Notes: generated by a model not told the origin, from the letters alone. 64,000 nucleotides of DNA from Macrotis lagotis (GCF_037893015.1 NC_133666.1:619535302-619599301), one strand, 5' to 3'; numbered from the stretch's first letter, positions 39,000 to 52,350 are shown. A program made the numbers and translations.

Positions 39000-40055
39000 A
39001 GTGACTTCTCCAGTCACAACAATGCCCGGCTGCAGATCGAACAATCTTTTCCACTCCGTTTGCTTCAACAAAGACTTAAGCATCTACTTCTTCAAGGTCT
39101 GTAACCAGGCATAGGAGGGATAGATTTGAAAAGGCCTGCTTTCCAGAACTTTTGTGGGGCAAAGACCCTAATATAACAAAATATTACAAAGGGAAGTGGA
39201 GTTAAGGATGAAGGTGAGCTTTAGCCAAAGTGCTGCAGAAAATTTGAGGGGGCTGTTTCTTCAAGGAAAACCCCAGAAGAAGCCTCTTCTAATTCCTTAA
39301 AACTGGGGACCGGTGATCAATTTGGGCTATATAAGCAACTCTGACAATTGATCCTACTTTACCATCATATTCAAGTAAAACTCATAAAGATTCTCTGATA
39401 CATGGGATCAAGGAGAAGCTGAAATAGAAAGTATATGGAAAGTTATAAAATTGAAAAGAGGAAAAATGATTATTGGGTTTGGCTATGAAAATAACCCTAA
39501 TTTGTAGCCTATTATATTGAATGGTTCACCTTTTTAACTCCTAACTATGCCCAGTATCACAAATTAGGTGTAAAGTGCAAATACAGAGGAGACATTTACA
39601 TGAATAAAACTCACATTCAAAAGAATCAATGTTTTGCTAGGGGAAGGAGATCAGAAAGCTTTAGATCCCTGGGTACTGGGGATAAAGGAGTGAGAGCATC
39701 AGTTACCAAAGGAAGTAAAGAAACCAGAAGACAAATTTCACTTATTTCATAATTCTGCTTAGAGCCAGAGGAATGTGAGCTCAAGGAGATCAATGCAGCC
39801 CCTGATACTGGGCTGTCCAAAACTATGGGTTGAAAGGGGAAGAGATGAAGCTATGCTAAAGCATTCAGAGCTACAGTATTCTGCCATCAAAGCCATGACA
39901 ATCAAAACAGGCAGAAAATCTCCCTTATGCCTATTCCCAAATATATGCCCAAAAGAGATATAACTCAGGAACTCAGAAGACAAAGGATCTAAAGGGGAAA
40001 TATATCCCATAAATAGTGTCTTGGTTCCTTCAGTTCACAATGCTTGAGGTATCTT
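39000..40055. other. No recognised gene; old MIR/L2 scraps
   Basis: At about 38975-39030 'aaacggaggctcagagagcttgagtgacttctcc' is an antisense MIR/L2 scrap. The rest is unassigned. Confidence 0.35.
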
Positions 40056-40070
40056 TAAAGAGAGAATGGG

Positions 40071-40222
40071 GGTAGCTAGGTGGAGCAATGGATAGAGCAC
40101 CAGCCCTGGAGTCAGAAGTACCTGAGTTCAAATCTAACCTCAGGCACTTAATAATCACCTAGCTGTGTGGCCTTGGGCAAGCCATTTAACCCCATTTGCC
40201 TTGCAAAAATCTAAAAAGAAAG
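40071..40222 (+). mobile_element. tRNA-derived marsupial SINE
   Basis: Complete copy. 'agagagaatggg' is repeated at 40059-40070 and 40223-40234. Confidence 0.9.
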
Positions 40223-40469
40223 AGAGAGAATGGGTCAGCTGTTCCACTAATAATGGTTCCTTCTAATATAATTGATAAATTATTCAACAACAGGTAAAAA
40301 CATTATCTTTTAAAAATGCTATTTTCAATGAATAATTTTGTTTAGCAAGTCCCCCAAAAGTCCTGGCAAATGACCAAGAGTTAACAGTTTTGCTAACATA
40401 GACACAGGCCCTGACCCAAGAGATCTTTCAATACTGCACAGGTTCATCAAGCCTGACTGAAGTCATCCC

Positions 40470-41690
<1,221 letters not shown>

Positions 41691-41699
41691 CTGAAAAAA

Positions 41700-42405
41700 T
41701 AAGAAAATGTCATCTATCTCTTAACCTGGAAAAAAAAACTGTTGGTGTATGAAAAGAATTATTGAAAAAAAAGAAAAATAGATCACATTTACATAGTATT
41801 TTGCAGTTAGACACTAATATTAGTTTCTAAGATAAGACTTTAACAGATCTCAAAATTGCCTTTAGAACCTGGAGAAGGGGCAGTTGTAGTTCAAATTGAA
41901 ACAAGAGAATGAGGTGAAACAAGAGAAAGGAGTGGCCCCCATAGAAAAGGGTAGTCAGAGAATGAAGGGAAGAAGACTATTATAGGAATAACCTGCTAGG
42001 AGAACATAGATGTGCATGGGAATTTCAAAGGGTGATCAAAAGGGAATGAGGAAGGTATGTTTGGGGTTGGCAAGAGTTTCAAGGAGTGAGAAAGGGAATC
42101 AGGGAAAGTGATAAAAAAAAGATTCAAAGATGATACAGATATAAGGAAGAGGGTTAACTCCCCAATAGGAGCTCTGAGGGAGGAATTAGGAAGTTGTTAC
42201 TGCCACAAACTAGTCAACTCTGATGTCACTGACTAAACAGTTATTGATTTACTTTTCCAGTAGCCCAACATCTTGCACTCAGTTTTTTAACTTTATTATT
42301 GATCTCTATTTTCTCCCCTCTGTCACTGACGTTTAGTCACATATTTTCTTGGACCCTTTTCTATCTTGCTTTCACCCAACACTCACAACACCACTTAAGA
42401 ATCCA
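41700..42405. other. Intron-like stretch upstream of exon C, no KRAB exon seen
   Basis: Purine-rich sequence with no recognisable KRAB or SCAN box on the minus strand. Confidence 0.4.
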
Positions 42406-42410
42406 AATTG

Positions 42411-42565
42411 ATGGGGTGGTTAGGTGACGTAGTGGATAAAGCACTGGGCCTGGAGTCAGGAGTACCTGGGTTCAAATCTGATCTCAGGCACTTAATAATT
42501 ACCTAGCTGTGTGGCCTTGGGCAAGTCACTTAACCCCATTTGCCTTGCAAAAAAAAAAAAGAAAA
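42411..42565 (+). mobile_element. tRNA-derived marsupial SINE, first of a stacked pair
   Basis: Head 'ggggtggttaggtgacgtag', tail 'tttgccttgcaaaaaaaaaaaa'. Preceded and followed by 'aatccaaattga'. Confidence 0.93.
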
Positions 42566-42576
42566 ATCCAAATTGA

Positions 42577-42732
42577 GGGGTGGCTAGGTGGTGCAGTGGA
42601 TAGGGCACCAGCCCTGGAGTCAGGAGTACCTGAGTTCAAATCTGGTCTCGGACATTTAATAATTACCTAGCTGTGTGGCCTTGGGCAAGCCACATAACCC
42701 CATTTTCCTTGCAAAAACCTTAAAAAAAAAAG
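42577..42732 (+). mobile_element. tRNA-derived marsupial SINE, second of a stacked pair
   Basis: Same orientation as its neighbour. Bounded by 'aatccaaattga' at both sides, so the target motif occurs three times: about 42400, 42566 and 42733. Confidence 0.93.
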
Positions 42733-42915
42733 AATCCAAATTGAGCACTGCTGTTCCCTCTTTTCTCAGGAGCTAAGTGTGGGTTGTTTATTTTCAAAAT
42801 CTGAATTCCTCGAAGAGCCATTTCAGAATCCTTCCAGAGTGACTCCACCCTAGCCCCACATATGATCCACACCTATCATCAAATACTTCTCCCTCTTCAA
42901 ATCAATACAACGTTT

Positions 42916-43045
42916 TGGAGCAGCTAGATAGAACAGCCCTAGAATGAGGAGGACCCGAGTTCAAATCCAGTCTCAGACATTTAACAATTACCTAGCTGTG
43001 TGACCCTGGGCAAGTCACTTAATCCCATTGCCTTGCAAAAATAAA
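42916..43045 (+). mobile_element. tRNA-derived marsupial SINE, partial head
   Basis: 'ggagcagctagatagaacagccctagaatgagg' lacks part of the head. The tail 'cccattgccttgcaaaaat' is present. Confidence 0.85.
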
Positions 43046-43049
43046 AAAT

Positions 43050-44190
43050 AATAATTAAAAAATAACCTTTTCCCATCTGTTTTCCTCTTTGCTATTCAGC
43101 TATGTTGGTTAACCAAGCACTGGAACATATTGTCCAGTACTTTCTCTGACACAAACTTCCAGTTATTGCCTCCACTGCTCCACTTTCTTATTCTTGTGCT
43201 ACTTCTGGAATGTCCACATTTGCCACATCACTTGATTCTAATAGAAAATCTCCTAGGTGATGAACCTGTTATATTCTTATTACCTATGGTAATACTAGGC
43301 AATGTCACTCTTCTCTAAGTTTTTTCTGTAAACCTATTTATCTACCATGATATTTACCTCTTAAAGGTCAGAGTTAACTAAATAGTGCATGCATAGAGTG
43401 CTAGACCTGGAGTAAGAAAGCCATGAGTTCAAATCTAGCCTCAGACACTGGGTATCTGAAGTCAATCTCTCTCAGTCTCTGTTTCTTCATCTGTAAAACA
43501 GGGATAATTAATAGTACCTACCTCCTAGGATTATTGTGAGAACCAGATTAAATAATATATATAAAATGGATTTCAAACCTTAATACCTTATATAAAGGTT
43601 ATTATTAAAATTACTGTCATTATTATAGCATGCGGCAGCTTCCGCTGCAAGTTTCTCTATAAAGTCAAATTGACTATTAAGATGACAATCCTGTTCCTCT
43701 CATCTCTATGACCCTTCCTCACATTCATGATGGAGGTGGGGTTCATCACCCCTATAGGCCATAAATCTTGCTCTTTTACCTTATTCAACTCAATAAAGAT
43801 TCCAATGTTAGACTCCAAACTGGTCTTCTTCCTAGTCTCCAAAAGTTACCAAAATAGTCTATGGTATCCAGAGAATTCACCTCAGCATTTCCCACTTGCC
43901 TGCTTTCCTAGACTTCATTTTCAGAAAGTCATCTATCTGCAAGATGAAATCAACTCTGAAACTTGTACCTCCTAAGATCTTTTTCCACCTGGCAGTAGGA
44001 TTTCATCCTGCCCTATTTTGGGGCATGCTTTTCCCCCAGCCCATTTTTCAGCATATTTTTAAGTGTTATCTCCCCCCATTTGGTTGCTGAATTCCTAGAA
44101 GGCAGGGACTATCAGACCTTTCTTTGAATTTTCAACAGCATAATATCTGATACATAAAAGGTGACTGATAAGAGATTGCTGATTCTGACT
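43050..44190 (+). repeat. L2 LINE pieces and a MIR
   Basis: MIR at about 43370-43620 ('agtgctagacctggag', 'gttcaaatctagcctcag', 'tctgtaaaacagggataat'). L2-like 3' ends flank it, for example 'tagaaggcagggactatcag' at 44096 followed by 'gatacataaaaggtgactgata'. Confidence 0.5.
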
Positions 44191-44719
44191 CTTTACTCAG
44201 CTGCCAAAATAGTCTTTGTCACTCCCTGGCTCAGAAACTGTTTCCTTGTTCTTTCTAAAATAAATGCTTACCCTAGCACTCACAACCCTCAAAGTATGGA
44301 TTCCAAGCTTTCCCATTATTGCCCTTTATATGATCTCCCTTCTGGTCAATGTAGATGACAACTGTGACTGTGATGATAACAATGATGATGATGATAGCAC
44401 CCACCCTTGTGTTGGTGAAGCCCTTACCACATAACTACTCTGGGAGGTAGGTGCTGATGTCATCCCTATCTTAAAGATGAGCACCCCTGAGATTGAGGAT
44501 AATTAAGTGATTTTTTTCCCCAGGGCCACCCAGCTCAGGACGTGTGTGAGGCAGGTTTTGACTTCAGGATGTGTGTGAGGCAGTATGAGGCAGGTTTTCA
44601 CCTCAGGACTTCCAGACTCCTTGCAGATCCTTGAACATACTCATCTCCTACCTCCAGGCATTTTCCTGGCTGTCCCTGTGCCTGAATACTCTCTTTCTTC
44701 CTCTCTCTCTCTCTCTCTC

Positions 44720-44852
44720 TTTAAAGTTTTTGCAAGGCAATGGGGGTTAAGTGGCTTGCCCAAGGCCACACAGCTAGGCAATTATTAAATGTCTGAGGTT
44801 GGATTTGACTCCAGGGCTGGTGCTCTATCCACTGTGCCACCTAGCTACCCTG
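44720..44852 (-). mobile_element. tRNA-derived marsupial SINE
   Basis: Antisense copy after a (CT)n tract at 44699-44720. The B-box region has a small deletion ('ggatttgactccagggc'). Confidence 0.88.
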
Positions 44853-44864
44853 TTCCTCTCTATC

Positions 44865-45105
44865 TCTAGACCTCCTTCAAGTCTGAACTAAAATATCACC
44901 TTCTACAAGAACCTTTCCCAGTTCCCCTCAGTGCTCAGGTTCTCCAGAGATTACCCTTCAATTTATCTAGAGTATATCTTGAATTTACAAAACTGTTTGT
45001 GATCTCCTGGAAAACAGGGATTGTGCCTTTCTTTGTATCCCTAGCACTTAGCACAGTGATTTCTACTTAATTATGCTTAATAAATGTTTGTCAACTTGAC
45101 TTTTA
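44865..45105 (+). repeat. L2 LINE 3' end
   Basis: 'caagtctgaactaaaatatcacc', 'ttgtgcctttctttgtatccc' and the terminus 'taataaatgtttg'. Confidence 0.7.
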
Positions 45106-45109
45106 CCTG

Positions 45110-45760
45110 CAGCCATTTTACGGACAAGGAAACAAAAGTCTGAGACATTGACTTGCCCTTGGATACAAGGCCCAAGCCTGCTAATTCTAAATTTAGGATT
45201 CTATCAACTATGTCTCTCACCAGACTGAAAGCTCCCTGAAAACAAGGGCTGTCATTTATTATAGTAGGGATTTTTGAAATATTGAATTAAATTACTGACC
45301 TTAGGTATTTTTTTTTGAACCTAGATTTAGTAATCCATCACCAGCATGACTGGGCAACCTAAACAACTCATGAAACCTTGGGGCACATTCAGAGAACCAC
45401 AACATCCAAGGCTGGAGAAGCTCGAAAGTGCTCTGCCCTGATCAGGACTAATGTGGTCAGCTCTAGGAAGCTAGAGAGATGATAGAGTATGTCATCAGGA
45501 TGGTGAAGAATCTTAAATTCGTGTCATTGGAGATGAAGGAATTAAAGGGAAGAATTATCGGGGAAAAGAGAGATGTATTTAGGTATATGAAGAGTAAAAT
45601 GGAAAAGGCACCCGACTTATCCTGTTTGGTCACAGAGTAGGAGAGAAACAAATGGAGAGGAGGCAGTTGGTTATAAGAGAAAACTAATAATTAAAAATAA
45701 TTCAATAAAAAATAATTAAAACTAATAATTAAAAGTATCCAAAAGTAGAAGCGGCTTCCC
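45110..45760. other. No recognised gene
   Basis: Old repeat scraps only: an L2 antisense-like 'agctccctgaaaacaagggctg' near 45227, and A/T-rich runs up to the CpG island. Confidence 0.35.
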
Positions 45761-45769
45761 CGGAGGTCG

Positions 45770-46260
45770 TGGCGGCAACCTTCAAGTAGATGGAGCACGT
45801 TCCACCGAGAGCGACACTTCCGGCCCCGCGCCCGGGTCTCCGGAGGCGGGGCGGGGCGGAGAGCAGCTCAGTCTGCCGCCACGGGCCAATGGGTGCAGGA
45901 GCTGACGTCACGGGGCCCAGAGGCCGGGAGTTCCGGGACGCCGCGACTCCGCCCCCGGAGCGCCTTCCGGGCCGACTCCCCTCCCCCACCCACACGCGGA
46001 AGTAAGCTAGGACCGTCCGGGCCGGCCGGAAGCGCCTCGCGGAGGCCTCGCCCTCTGGCCCGGGCCCGGAAGCGGCGCCTGCAGTGGCGGCGCCGCGGGC
46101 ACCTTTGCAGCCGTGACCCCAACCTCGATGGAGGTGAGACACACTCGCACCCAGCCCCAGGCCCGCAGCCCTCGGCCGCTTGGACCAACCAGGAAGGGCC
46201 CCAGCTTCCGCCGACTCGAAGCCCAGAACTCGCTCAGGGGTTCCTTAAGGGGCTGCGACG
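45770..46260. promoter_or_regulatory. CpG island C, promoter-like, upstream of zinc-finger exon C
   Basis: Motifs on view: 'ACTTCCGG' 45826-45833, GC boxes near 45848, CCAAT 45886-45890, a full palindromic CRE TGACGTCA 45903-45910, and further ETS sites ('CTTCCGG' 45964, 'CGGAAGT' 45998, 'CCGGAAG' 46025 and 46066). On the plus strand a possible first exon ends 'ATG GAG|GTGAGA', with its ATG at 46128. No equally good minus-strand donor was found, so this island may serve a plus-strand transcript, a minus-strand one, or both. About 4.1 kb from exon C. Confidence 0.6.
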
Positions 46261-46300
46261 GGTGGCGCCCCAGAACTAGAGTCAAAAAGAGCCGAGTTCA

Positions 46301-46452
46301 GGGGCGGCTAGTGGCGCGGTGCCTGCACCGGGCCTGGAGTCAGGGGGGCCTGAGTTCAAATCCGACCTCAGACACTTCATAATCACCTAGCTGGGTGGCC
46401 TCGGGCAAGCCACTTAGCCCCGCTGCCTTGCAAAAACCTAAAAAAAACTTAA
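46301..46452 (+). mobile_element. tRNA-derived marsupial SINE
   Basis: High-CpG copy at the edge of the island ('ggggcggctagtggcgcgg'). Flanks 'aaaaaga[g]ccgagttc' and 'aaaaga[t]ccgagttc' form a near-perfect duplication. Confidence 0.9.
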
Positions 46453-46459
46453 AAGATCC

Positions 46460-47760
46460 GAGTTCCAATGCTGACCTCGGACGAATCATTTGAGCCTTGC
46501 CCGCCTCGGTTTTCTCATGGGTAAGATGTGAGGGCTGCTCAGAGCTCGACCCCATGAAGTATCCGAAGGAGAGAAATCCTACGATTCTGACCGGAAACTC
46601 CTCAGGAATAAAGCAGCTTTTATAGGATTAGAAGGATGCAATGCCCGCAGCTCCTGCCTTCCAAGGGCTAGATTGGCCTCTCTCTCCTCTGGGTTACAAA
46701 CTTTCTTCTATTACTTTCTCTTCATGCATCCCCTATTATGCAAATACATAATTTAATGAGGGGCATGACCAGAATGTAAAGAGCAAACTGACTTTGCTCC
46801 CTATCTATTCAGTCCAAACACCCATACATTCCTCAGAGCAGGAAGAAAAACATGTTTTTGTTTGAATCATGTGCTTTGCTTTAAAAATTAAAAATTACAT
46901 GCTTAGATTTTAAAGACTACATTCTTGGCTAAGGAGGATGGTCAGTGGGGGGGTGCATTAGGAATCACGTATTACTTTTGCTGCTGGTACTCAGAGCCTC
47001 ATTTTACCATACACATAGTGGGGTGATGTCCACTTCCATAGAAATTGAATAAAAACTTTAAATACCTTGAGAGATCTCCAAGGTTTATTGGGTGGGCTAC
47101 ATACCACACATTTGTCAATACAAAAAGAAATCTTTTTTTCTATATAGCTATTTTCCCTTTATTTAATTTCTTTGGAATAATGGCTAAATAGCAGTATTGT
47201 TGGATCAAAAGGTAAATACAGTTTAGTTTAAAAATGCAATCCTCAAAATTATACCAGAGTGCCTGCTTTTCAGAAATGGTCTGCAGACAAAATTCTAGAT
47301 GTCTTTCTGGGAATTTGGAAAATCTCCACAGGACTACTCAGATCACTCAAGTCATCAATGGTATTGTCCTTCCTTCAGAAAACCTTTCCCAGGACCTTAT
47401 ACTCCCCAACATGATACATAATAGAATGTAAAGTACTTTCAATTCCATTGTCATGATCTGTTAGAAAGGCATTGCCGCCCAGGTAATATAGGAAATAGGT
47501 AAGGATGGGGTTAAGAACCTAAGTAGAGTATTAGTCTTAAGATTTTAGAAGGGATGTTCTTTTTTCCCATTACTGGGAAGAAAAACTATAGCATAAGATG
47601 ATGATAATTGTCAGAATTTTTGAGAGGATATCAAGTTCAACCCCCCACTTTACAGATGTTGCACAAGGTTACCCCATTAGGTAGGGCCAGGTGTGACCAC
47701 AAAGCAAGCATATTTTCCATTTGCCCTATCTCTCATATAGACATAACTAAGTAAACTCAT
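46460..47760. other. No recognised gene; LINE scrap near 47150
   Basis: About 47140-47290 reads like the antisense of a LINE 3' region ('gctaaatagcagtattgttggatcaaaagg'). The rest is unassigned. Confidence 0.35.
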
Positions 47761-47774
47761 AAAAGAATGGTCTT

Positions 47775-47939
47775 TTTTTTTAGGTTTTGTTTTTTCTTTT
47801 TTGCAAGGCAATTGGGGGTTAACTGGCTTGCCCAAGGCCACACAGCTAGGTAATTATTAGGTGTCTGAGACCGGATTTGAACCCAGGTACTCCTGACTCC
47901 AAGGCCAGTGCTTTATCCACTATGCCACCTAGCCACCCC
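47775..47939 (-). mobile_element. tRNA-derived marsupial SINE
   Basis: Antisense copy. Flanks 'aagaat[g]gtctt' (47763) and 'aagaat[c]gtctt' (47940) form a duplication with one mismatch. Confidence 0.9.
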
Positions 47940-49036
47940 AAGAATCGTCTTAAACTCAATGAGGCAGGATAGATCATCTGCTATAATAAAAGGACTTGGG
48001 GACAGGAATGATGGTGAGAGGAAAGAAAAAAAAAAGATTTGAAATAGTCACTGGGATAATTGTCCAGCAAGATGCCCACCTGAGGATAAAACAGGAATAG
48101 GGAGAGATTCCTTTCAACAAATTTTTCAGACCTCTCAGATTGATCTCTCTTAGGCATTTTTCTCATTACAGCTTGCATTGACATTAATGTATTTAGGTTT
48201 CAGCTTCCTCTATAACAAATTCCTTGGAGATGGTTTTTCCTCTTCTTCTTTGCAATATTAGCATGGAGTCCAGGGTTCTGTATAGTCGGCCTGAATAAAT
48301 ATCTGTTGAATCAAATTTGTGAACTAAAGAGAAGGGGATGAGATTATGGATCTTTGTGCAGGTACATAGGTAGCAACAGGAAGGCTGTCTCAGACCTCTT
48401 CTTTTCTTTAGTAAATAGTACAGTTTTCAAAGCAGGAGAACATACTCACTCTTCCACCCCTGGCCTGAAGAATTCTTAAGTTTGGAGAAGTTGAAGTGAG
48501 GCCCACGAAGGGAGATTCTTCAAATCCTTTTCTAGAGATATATGTCTGGTCCTATGCAACATAATATTTTCATCCATGACTTAGATGAAGGCACAGACAG
48601 CATGCTCAACAAATTTAAGAAGTCTCAATAGAATCAGGATCTACAAAAAATCTTGTCACATTAGCATATTGGACTGAATCTACTAAGTTGAAATACAGTA
48701 GGGATAAATAGAAAGTCTTCCTCCTGGGTTAAAAAAATCAACTTCAAAAGTGTAGGTCAGGTCAGGAAAAACCAATGAGGAGAACAAGGAATGGTATACC
48801 TGTCAAGATCTGTGGAAAGGAGAGCAGTTTATGATTAAAGAACAGATAGAGAAAATTATAAAAAACAAACTGGATAATTTTGATTACATTAACTTAAAAA
48901 GTTTATGCCAAAAAACCCCACTCTAATCAAGATTAAAAGGAATGTAGTAAGCTGGAAAACAATTTTCACAACTAGTGCTTCTGACAAATGACTCATTTCT
49001 AAAATATATGGAGAAGTGAATCAAATTTATAAAAGA

Positions 49037-49187
49037 GGGGTGGTTAGGTAGCACAGTGGATAGAGCACTGGCCCTGGAGTCAGGAATAGCTGAGTTCAAA
49101 TCCAGACTCAGATATTTAATAATTACCTAGCTGTGTGGCCTTGGGCAAGCCACTTAACCCCATTTGCCTTGCAAAAACCTAAGAAAA
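49037..49187 (+). mobile_element. tRNA-derived marsupial SINE
   Basis: Complete copy inside the LINE. 'ttataaaa' occurs at both edges. Confidence 0.9.
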
Positions 49188-49940
49188 AAAATTATAAAAA
49201 AAAGTCATTTCCCCAATTGATAAATGGTCAAAGGCAATTCTCAGATGAAGGAATAATATGACTAAAAAAGAAAAATGATCCATGTTGGAGGGGATGTGGG
49301 AAAACTGGGACACTAATGCATTGTTGGTGGAGTTGTGAACTGATCTATCCTCTTGGGAGAGCAATTTGGAATTATGCCCAAAGGGCAATAAAAATGTGCA
49401 TATCCTTTGATCCAGTAATACTACTGGATCTGTATCCTGAAAAGATCTTGAAAAAGGCTTAAAAATCCCACATGTACAAAAGTATTCATAGCAGCTCTTT
49501 TTGTAGTGGCAAAGAATTGGAAATTGAGGGAACGTCCATCAATTGGGGATTGACTGAACAAATTGTGGTATATGTATGGGAGGAACACTGTTGTTCTATA
49601 AGGAATCATGAGGGACAAGGTTTCAGAAAAGCTGGGAAAGACTTCTATGAATTGATGCTGAGTGAGATGAATACCATCCATATCCAGAGAAGGAACTGTG
49701 GAGTTTTAATGAAGACCAAAGCTTATTATCTTCCATTTTTAAAAGCTGTCTTATGTATTTCCTTTTTTTTCTAATGTTTTCTTTGGTTTGAGTCTAATTC
49801 TTCTCTCACAATACGTTCAATATCAGTCTACGTTTAGTAAGGTTATAAATATAGAGCTTATATCAGATTGCTTTCTGTCGGGGGGGAGGGAGATGAAAAA
49901 ATTATAAAACTCAAAACCTTGTTTAAAAAATGATTCGTAA

Positions 49941-49987
49941 GGGGTGGCTAGGTGGTGCAGTGGATAAATCTTGCAAAAAACCTAAAA
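49941..49987 (+). mobile_element. Internally deleted tRNA-derived SINE
   Basis: Only the first about 27 bases of the head ('ggggtggctaggtggtgcag') and the 3' tail ('cttgcaaaaaacctaaaaaaa') are present. The flanks 'aaaaaatgatt[c/g]gtaa' at 49924-49939 and 49985-50000 are duplicated. Confidence 0.9.
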
Positions 49988-50056
49988 AAATGATTGGTAA
50001 AAACTACCATTGTATGTCATTGGAAAGACAAAATATATTTTTTTAAAGTATAGGTT

Positions 50057-50208
50057 GGGGTGGCTAGGTGGCGCAGTGGATAGACCTCCGGCCCTGGAGT
50101 CAGGAGTACCCGAGTTCAAATCTAGCCTCAGACACTTAATAATTACCTAGCTGTGTGGCCTTGGGCAAGCCACTTAACTCCATTTGCCTTGCAAAAACCT
50201 AAAAAAAT
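50057..50208 (+). mobile_element. tRNA-derived marsupial SINE
   Basis: Complete copy 70 bp after the deleted one. Confidence 0.9.
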
Positions 50209-50579
50209 TATGGGTTAAAGAAAGCATGGTCAGTTAGGAGTTTGTCTATAAAAGTTATGGAGATTTCAGTGGAGTGAAGCTCACCAAATTAGTATTGTGA
50301 TATGGCTGCCAAAAATATTTAAGGACTTGGGGCTTTTTAGTACTAAGGAGGTGATAGTCAAACTGTATCTGGAACACAGCATCAAGTCCTGGGCAGCACA
50401 GATTGAGATGACTTCAGATGAACTTGAGAGAGAGTATTCTGAGAAAGGTGGAATTCCTTGAAAATTCCATGTCACATGAGGATCATAAACTCCTTGATGG
50501 CAGGATATTTCATCTTTTGACTTTGTAGCTACAATGTCCAACACCTGTTTATTTGATCAATGGTTGCTGACTGAAGCAA

Positions 50580-50960
50580 CTGGGGATGTTCTGTTTCCCT
50601 ATAACCAATTATCCATTCCACTCACAACTTTACTAAACCTTCACTTCTCCCTCCCTTCCATCCCTTCAGCTGTGAACCTCTTCAACATCAGTGAAAAAAA
50701 TTGAGCACATTCATCATGAGTTTCATCTTCTCCTACCTACTGCAGGAGGCCTTTTCCAATCCCTGCCACATACTAAGTCACTTTACATCCATTCCATATT
50801 TGTCTTGTACATACTCATTCACATACAGACTCTCTCCCCAATTAGGATGTCAGCTTCTTGAAGAGACTGTTTTTGCTTTTTTTTTTTTTTTTTTGCCTCG
50901 TGCTTAACACAATGCTTGACATACAGTAAGTGCTTAATAAATGCTTGTTTGAGTCATTGA
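50580..50960 (+). repeat. L2 LINE 3' end
   Basis: 'aggatgtcagcttcttgaagagac', then a T-run, 'tgcttgacatacagtaagtgcttaataaatgcttgtttgagt'. Confidence 0.7.
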
Positions 50961-51215
50961 GCCTGGAAAAGCCTGCTAGATATCTTCAAGTCCTGGAAGG
51001 GCTGGCATGTGAAAAGGAGATTAGACTTCTTCTGTTAGTTCCCAAGAGACAACATAAAGAACACTTAAAACAGCTTTCCATAAGCAGAAAGGACTGCATC
51101 AGGTTATGGATTTCCTCTCAATAGGAGTCTTCAAACAAGTGTATTGCTACTTGTCAGCTAAGTTATAGTATGGATTACTTTTAGGATTTGTATTGGACCA
51201 AGTGGATACTGAACT
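50960..51215 (+). repeat. CR1/L3 LINE 3' fragment
   Basis: 'gatatcttcaagtcctggaagggctggcatgtgaaaaggagattagacttcttctg' is CR1-type text. Confidence 0.55.
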
Positions 51216-51229
51216 CCTTGTAATCAGTT

Positions 51230-52350
51230 AAGAAGCACTCACTAAATTTCTAATCATATGTCAGGCAATATGCTTAGTACTGAGAGTATGAAGAAAAAAC
51301 AGAACAGGCCAAGTCTTCAAGGAGTTTACATTCCATCAAGGGAGATCAACTTTCCACATGAACAATACAATGCAATTTTGAACTCAAGAAAGGCCTCATG
51401 TAGGAGGTGGCATTGGTGTGAGCTTTGAGAAGTGCTGAGGATTCTAAGAGGTACAGGTGAGAACTGCATGCTAAGCTGACTTAGAGCTGGAAGATGAGGA
51501 ATGTCAAGTGGAGGAACAGCAATGTCATTCTGTCTGGTCTTGACAATGTGCCATAAGACAGAGATTGGAGTCAAGTCATCATGAACAAGCTTTAAATACC
51601 AAAGAAATTACATGGAGCCAATAGTGTTTATTGAGTAGGGGAGTGGTATGGTCAAACCTATTTTAGAATGTTTTAAGAATGTCATTTTGGAAGATGTGGT
51701 GAAAATGAAAAGGGGAGAGGGAAAATCCAACAAAAGAAACAGTCCCAGTGAGAGGTGATTGGTCTAAACTTGGGAAGTACCAATGAAGAGATGGGGAATA
51801 AACTTGAGAGATGTCATACGCTTGGCAACTGATTGGATATTTGGATGAGGCAGACTGAGGCAATAAATTGACTGAGGTTGTCAATCTGAGTTAGAAGTCT
51901 TTGAAGGAAAGAGGGAAGATTCAGAAGAAGGTCACTAGAATCTTTGGTTCCTAGATTTATAACTCCTTAAACTGGGATTTGAATCCAGATCTTCCTGACT
52001 TTAAACACAGTAGTCTGTTCAAATATTTATGGGGTATCAAATTCAAAATGTCCAATAGGCAACTGGTGACATCAGATGGGAATTCAGGAGAAACTGTGCT
52101 CATATATGTATACACATACACATATATATTTATACACACACATATTTATATATGTGTTTGTTTATGATTCATCTGCATAGAGATAAATTAACTAATGGGA
52201 AATATGATCACCAATGGTGAATTAAGAGAAAGAAGAAGGCCAAGGGTTGAGTTTTGATTGTTGGGATGGTGATGGTAAGCATTGTCTCAGTATAGACAAG
52301 ACTATTCAAGCTTTCTTAGAACAGAGTATAATTATATTTTACACCAGGGC
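51230..52350 (-). repeat. L2 LINE, antisense
   Basis: Starts with 'taatcatatgtcaggcaatatgcttagtactgag', runs through 'gtcttcaaggagtttacattcc' and 'ggcattggtgtgagctttgagaagtgctgagg' to '...aataggcaactggtgacatc'. A TA/CA tract at 52085-52160 lies inside. Confidence 0.6.

Larger units (their letters stand above)
48560..50050 (+). repeat. LINE fragments (CR1/L3 then L1-like 3' region)
   Basis: 48570-48770 resembles CR1/L3. From about 48790 on is a marsupial LINE 3' region: 'gaaaattataaaaaacaaactggataattttgattacat', 'gttggtggagttgtgaactgatc', 'aatactactggatctgtatcc', 'cgtccatcaattggggattgac'. A SINE at 49037 and two more near 49941 and 50057 lie in it. Frames such as 49472-49774 belong to this repeat. 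Confidence 0.6.

Noticed and set aside
41700-45760. Search for a KRAB exon upstream of exon C, and likewise for A, B and D
   Set aside because: No KRAB-A or KRAB-B signature was read on the minus strand between the islands and the finger exons.
49472-49774. 100-residue plus-strand frame
   Set aside because: Part of a LINE 3' region that recurs at 5.1 and 6.5 kb.
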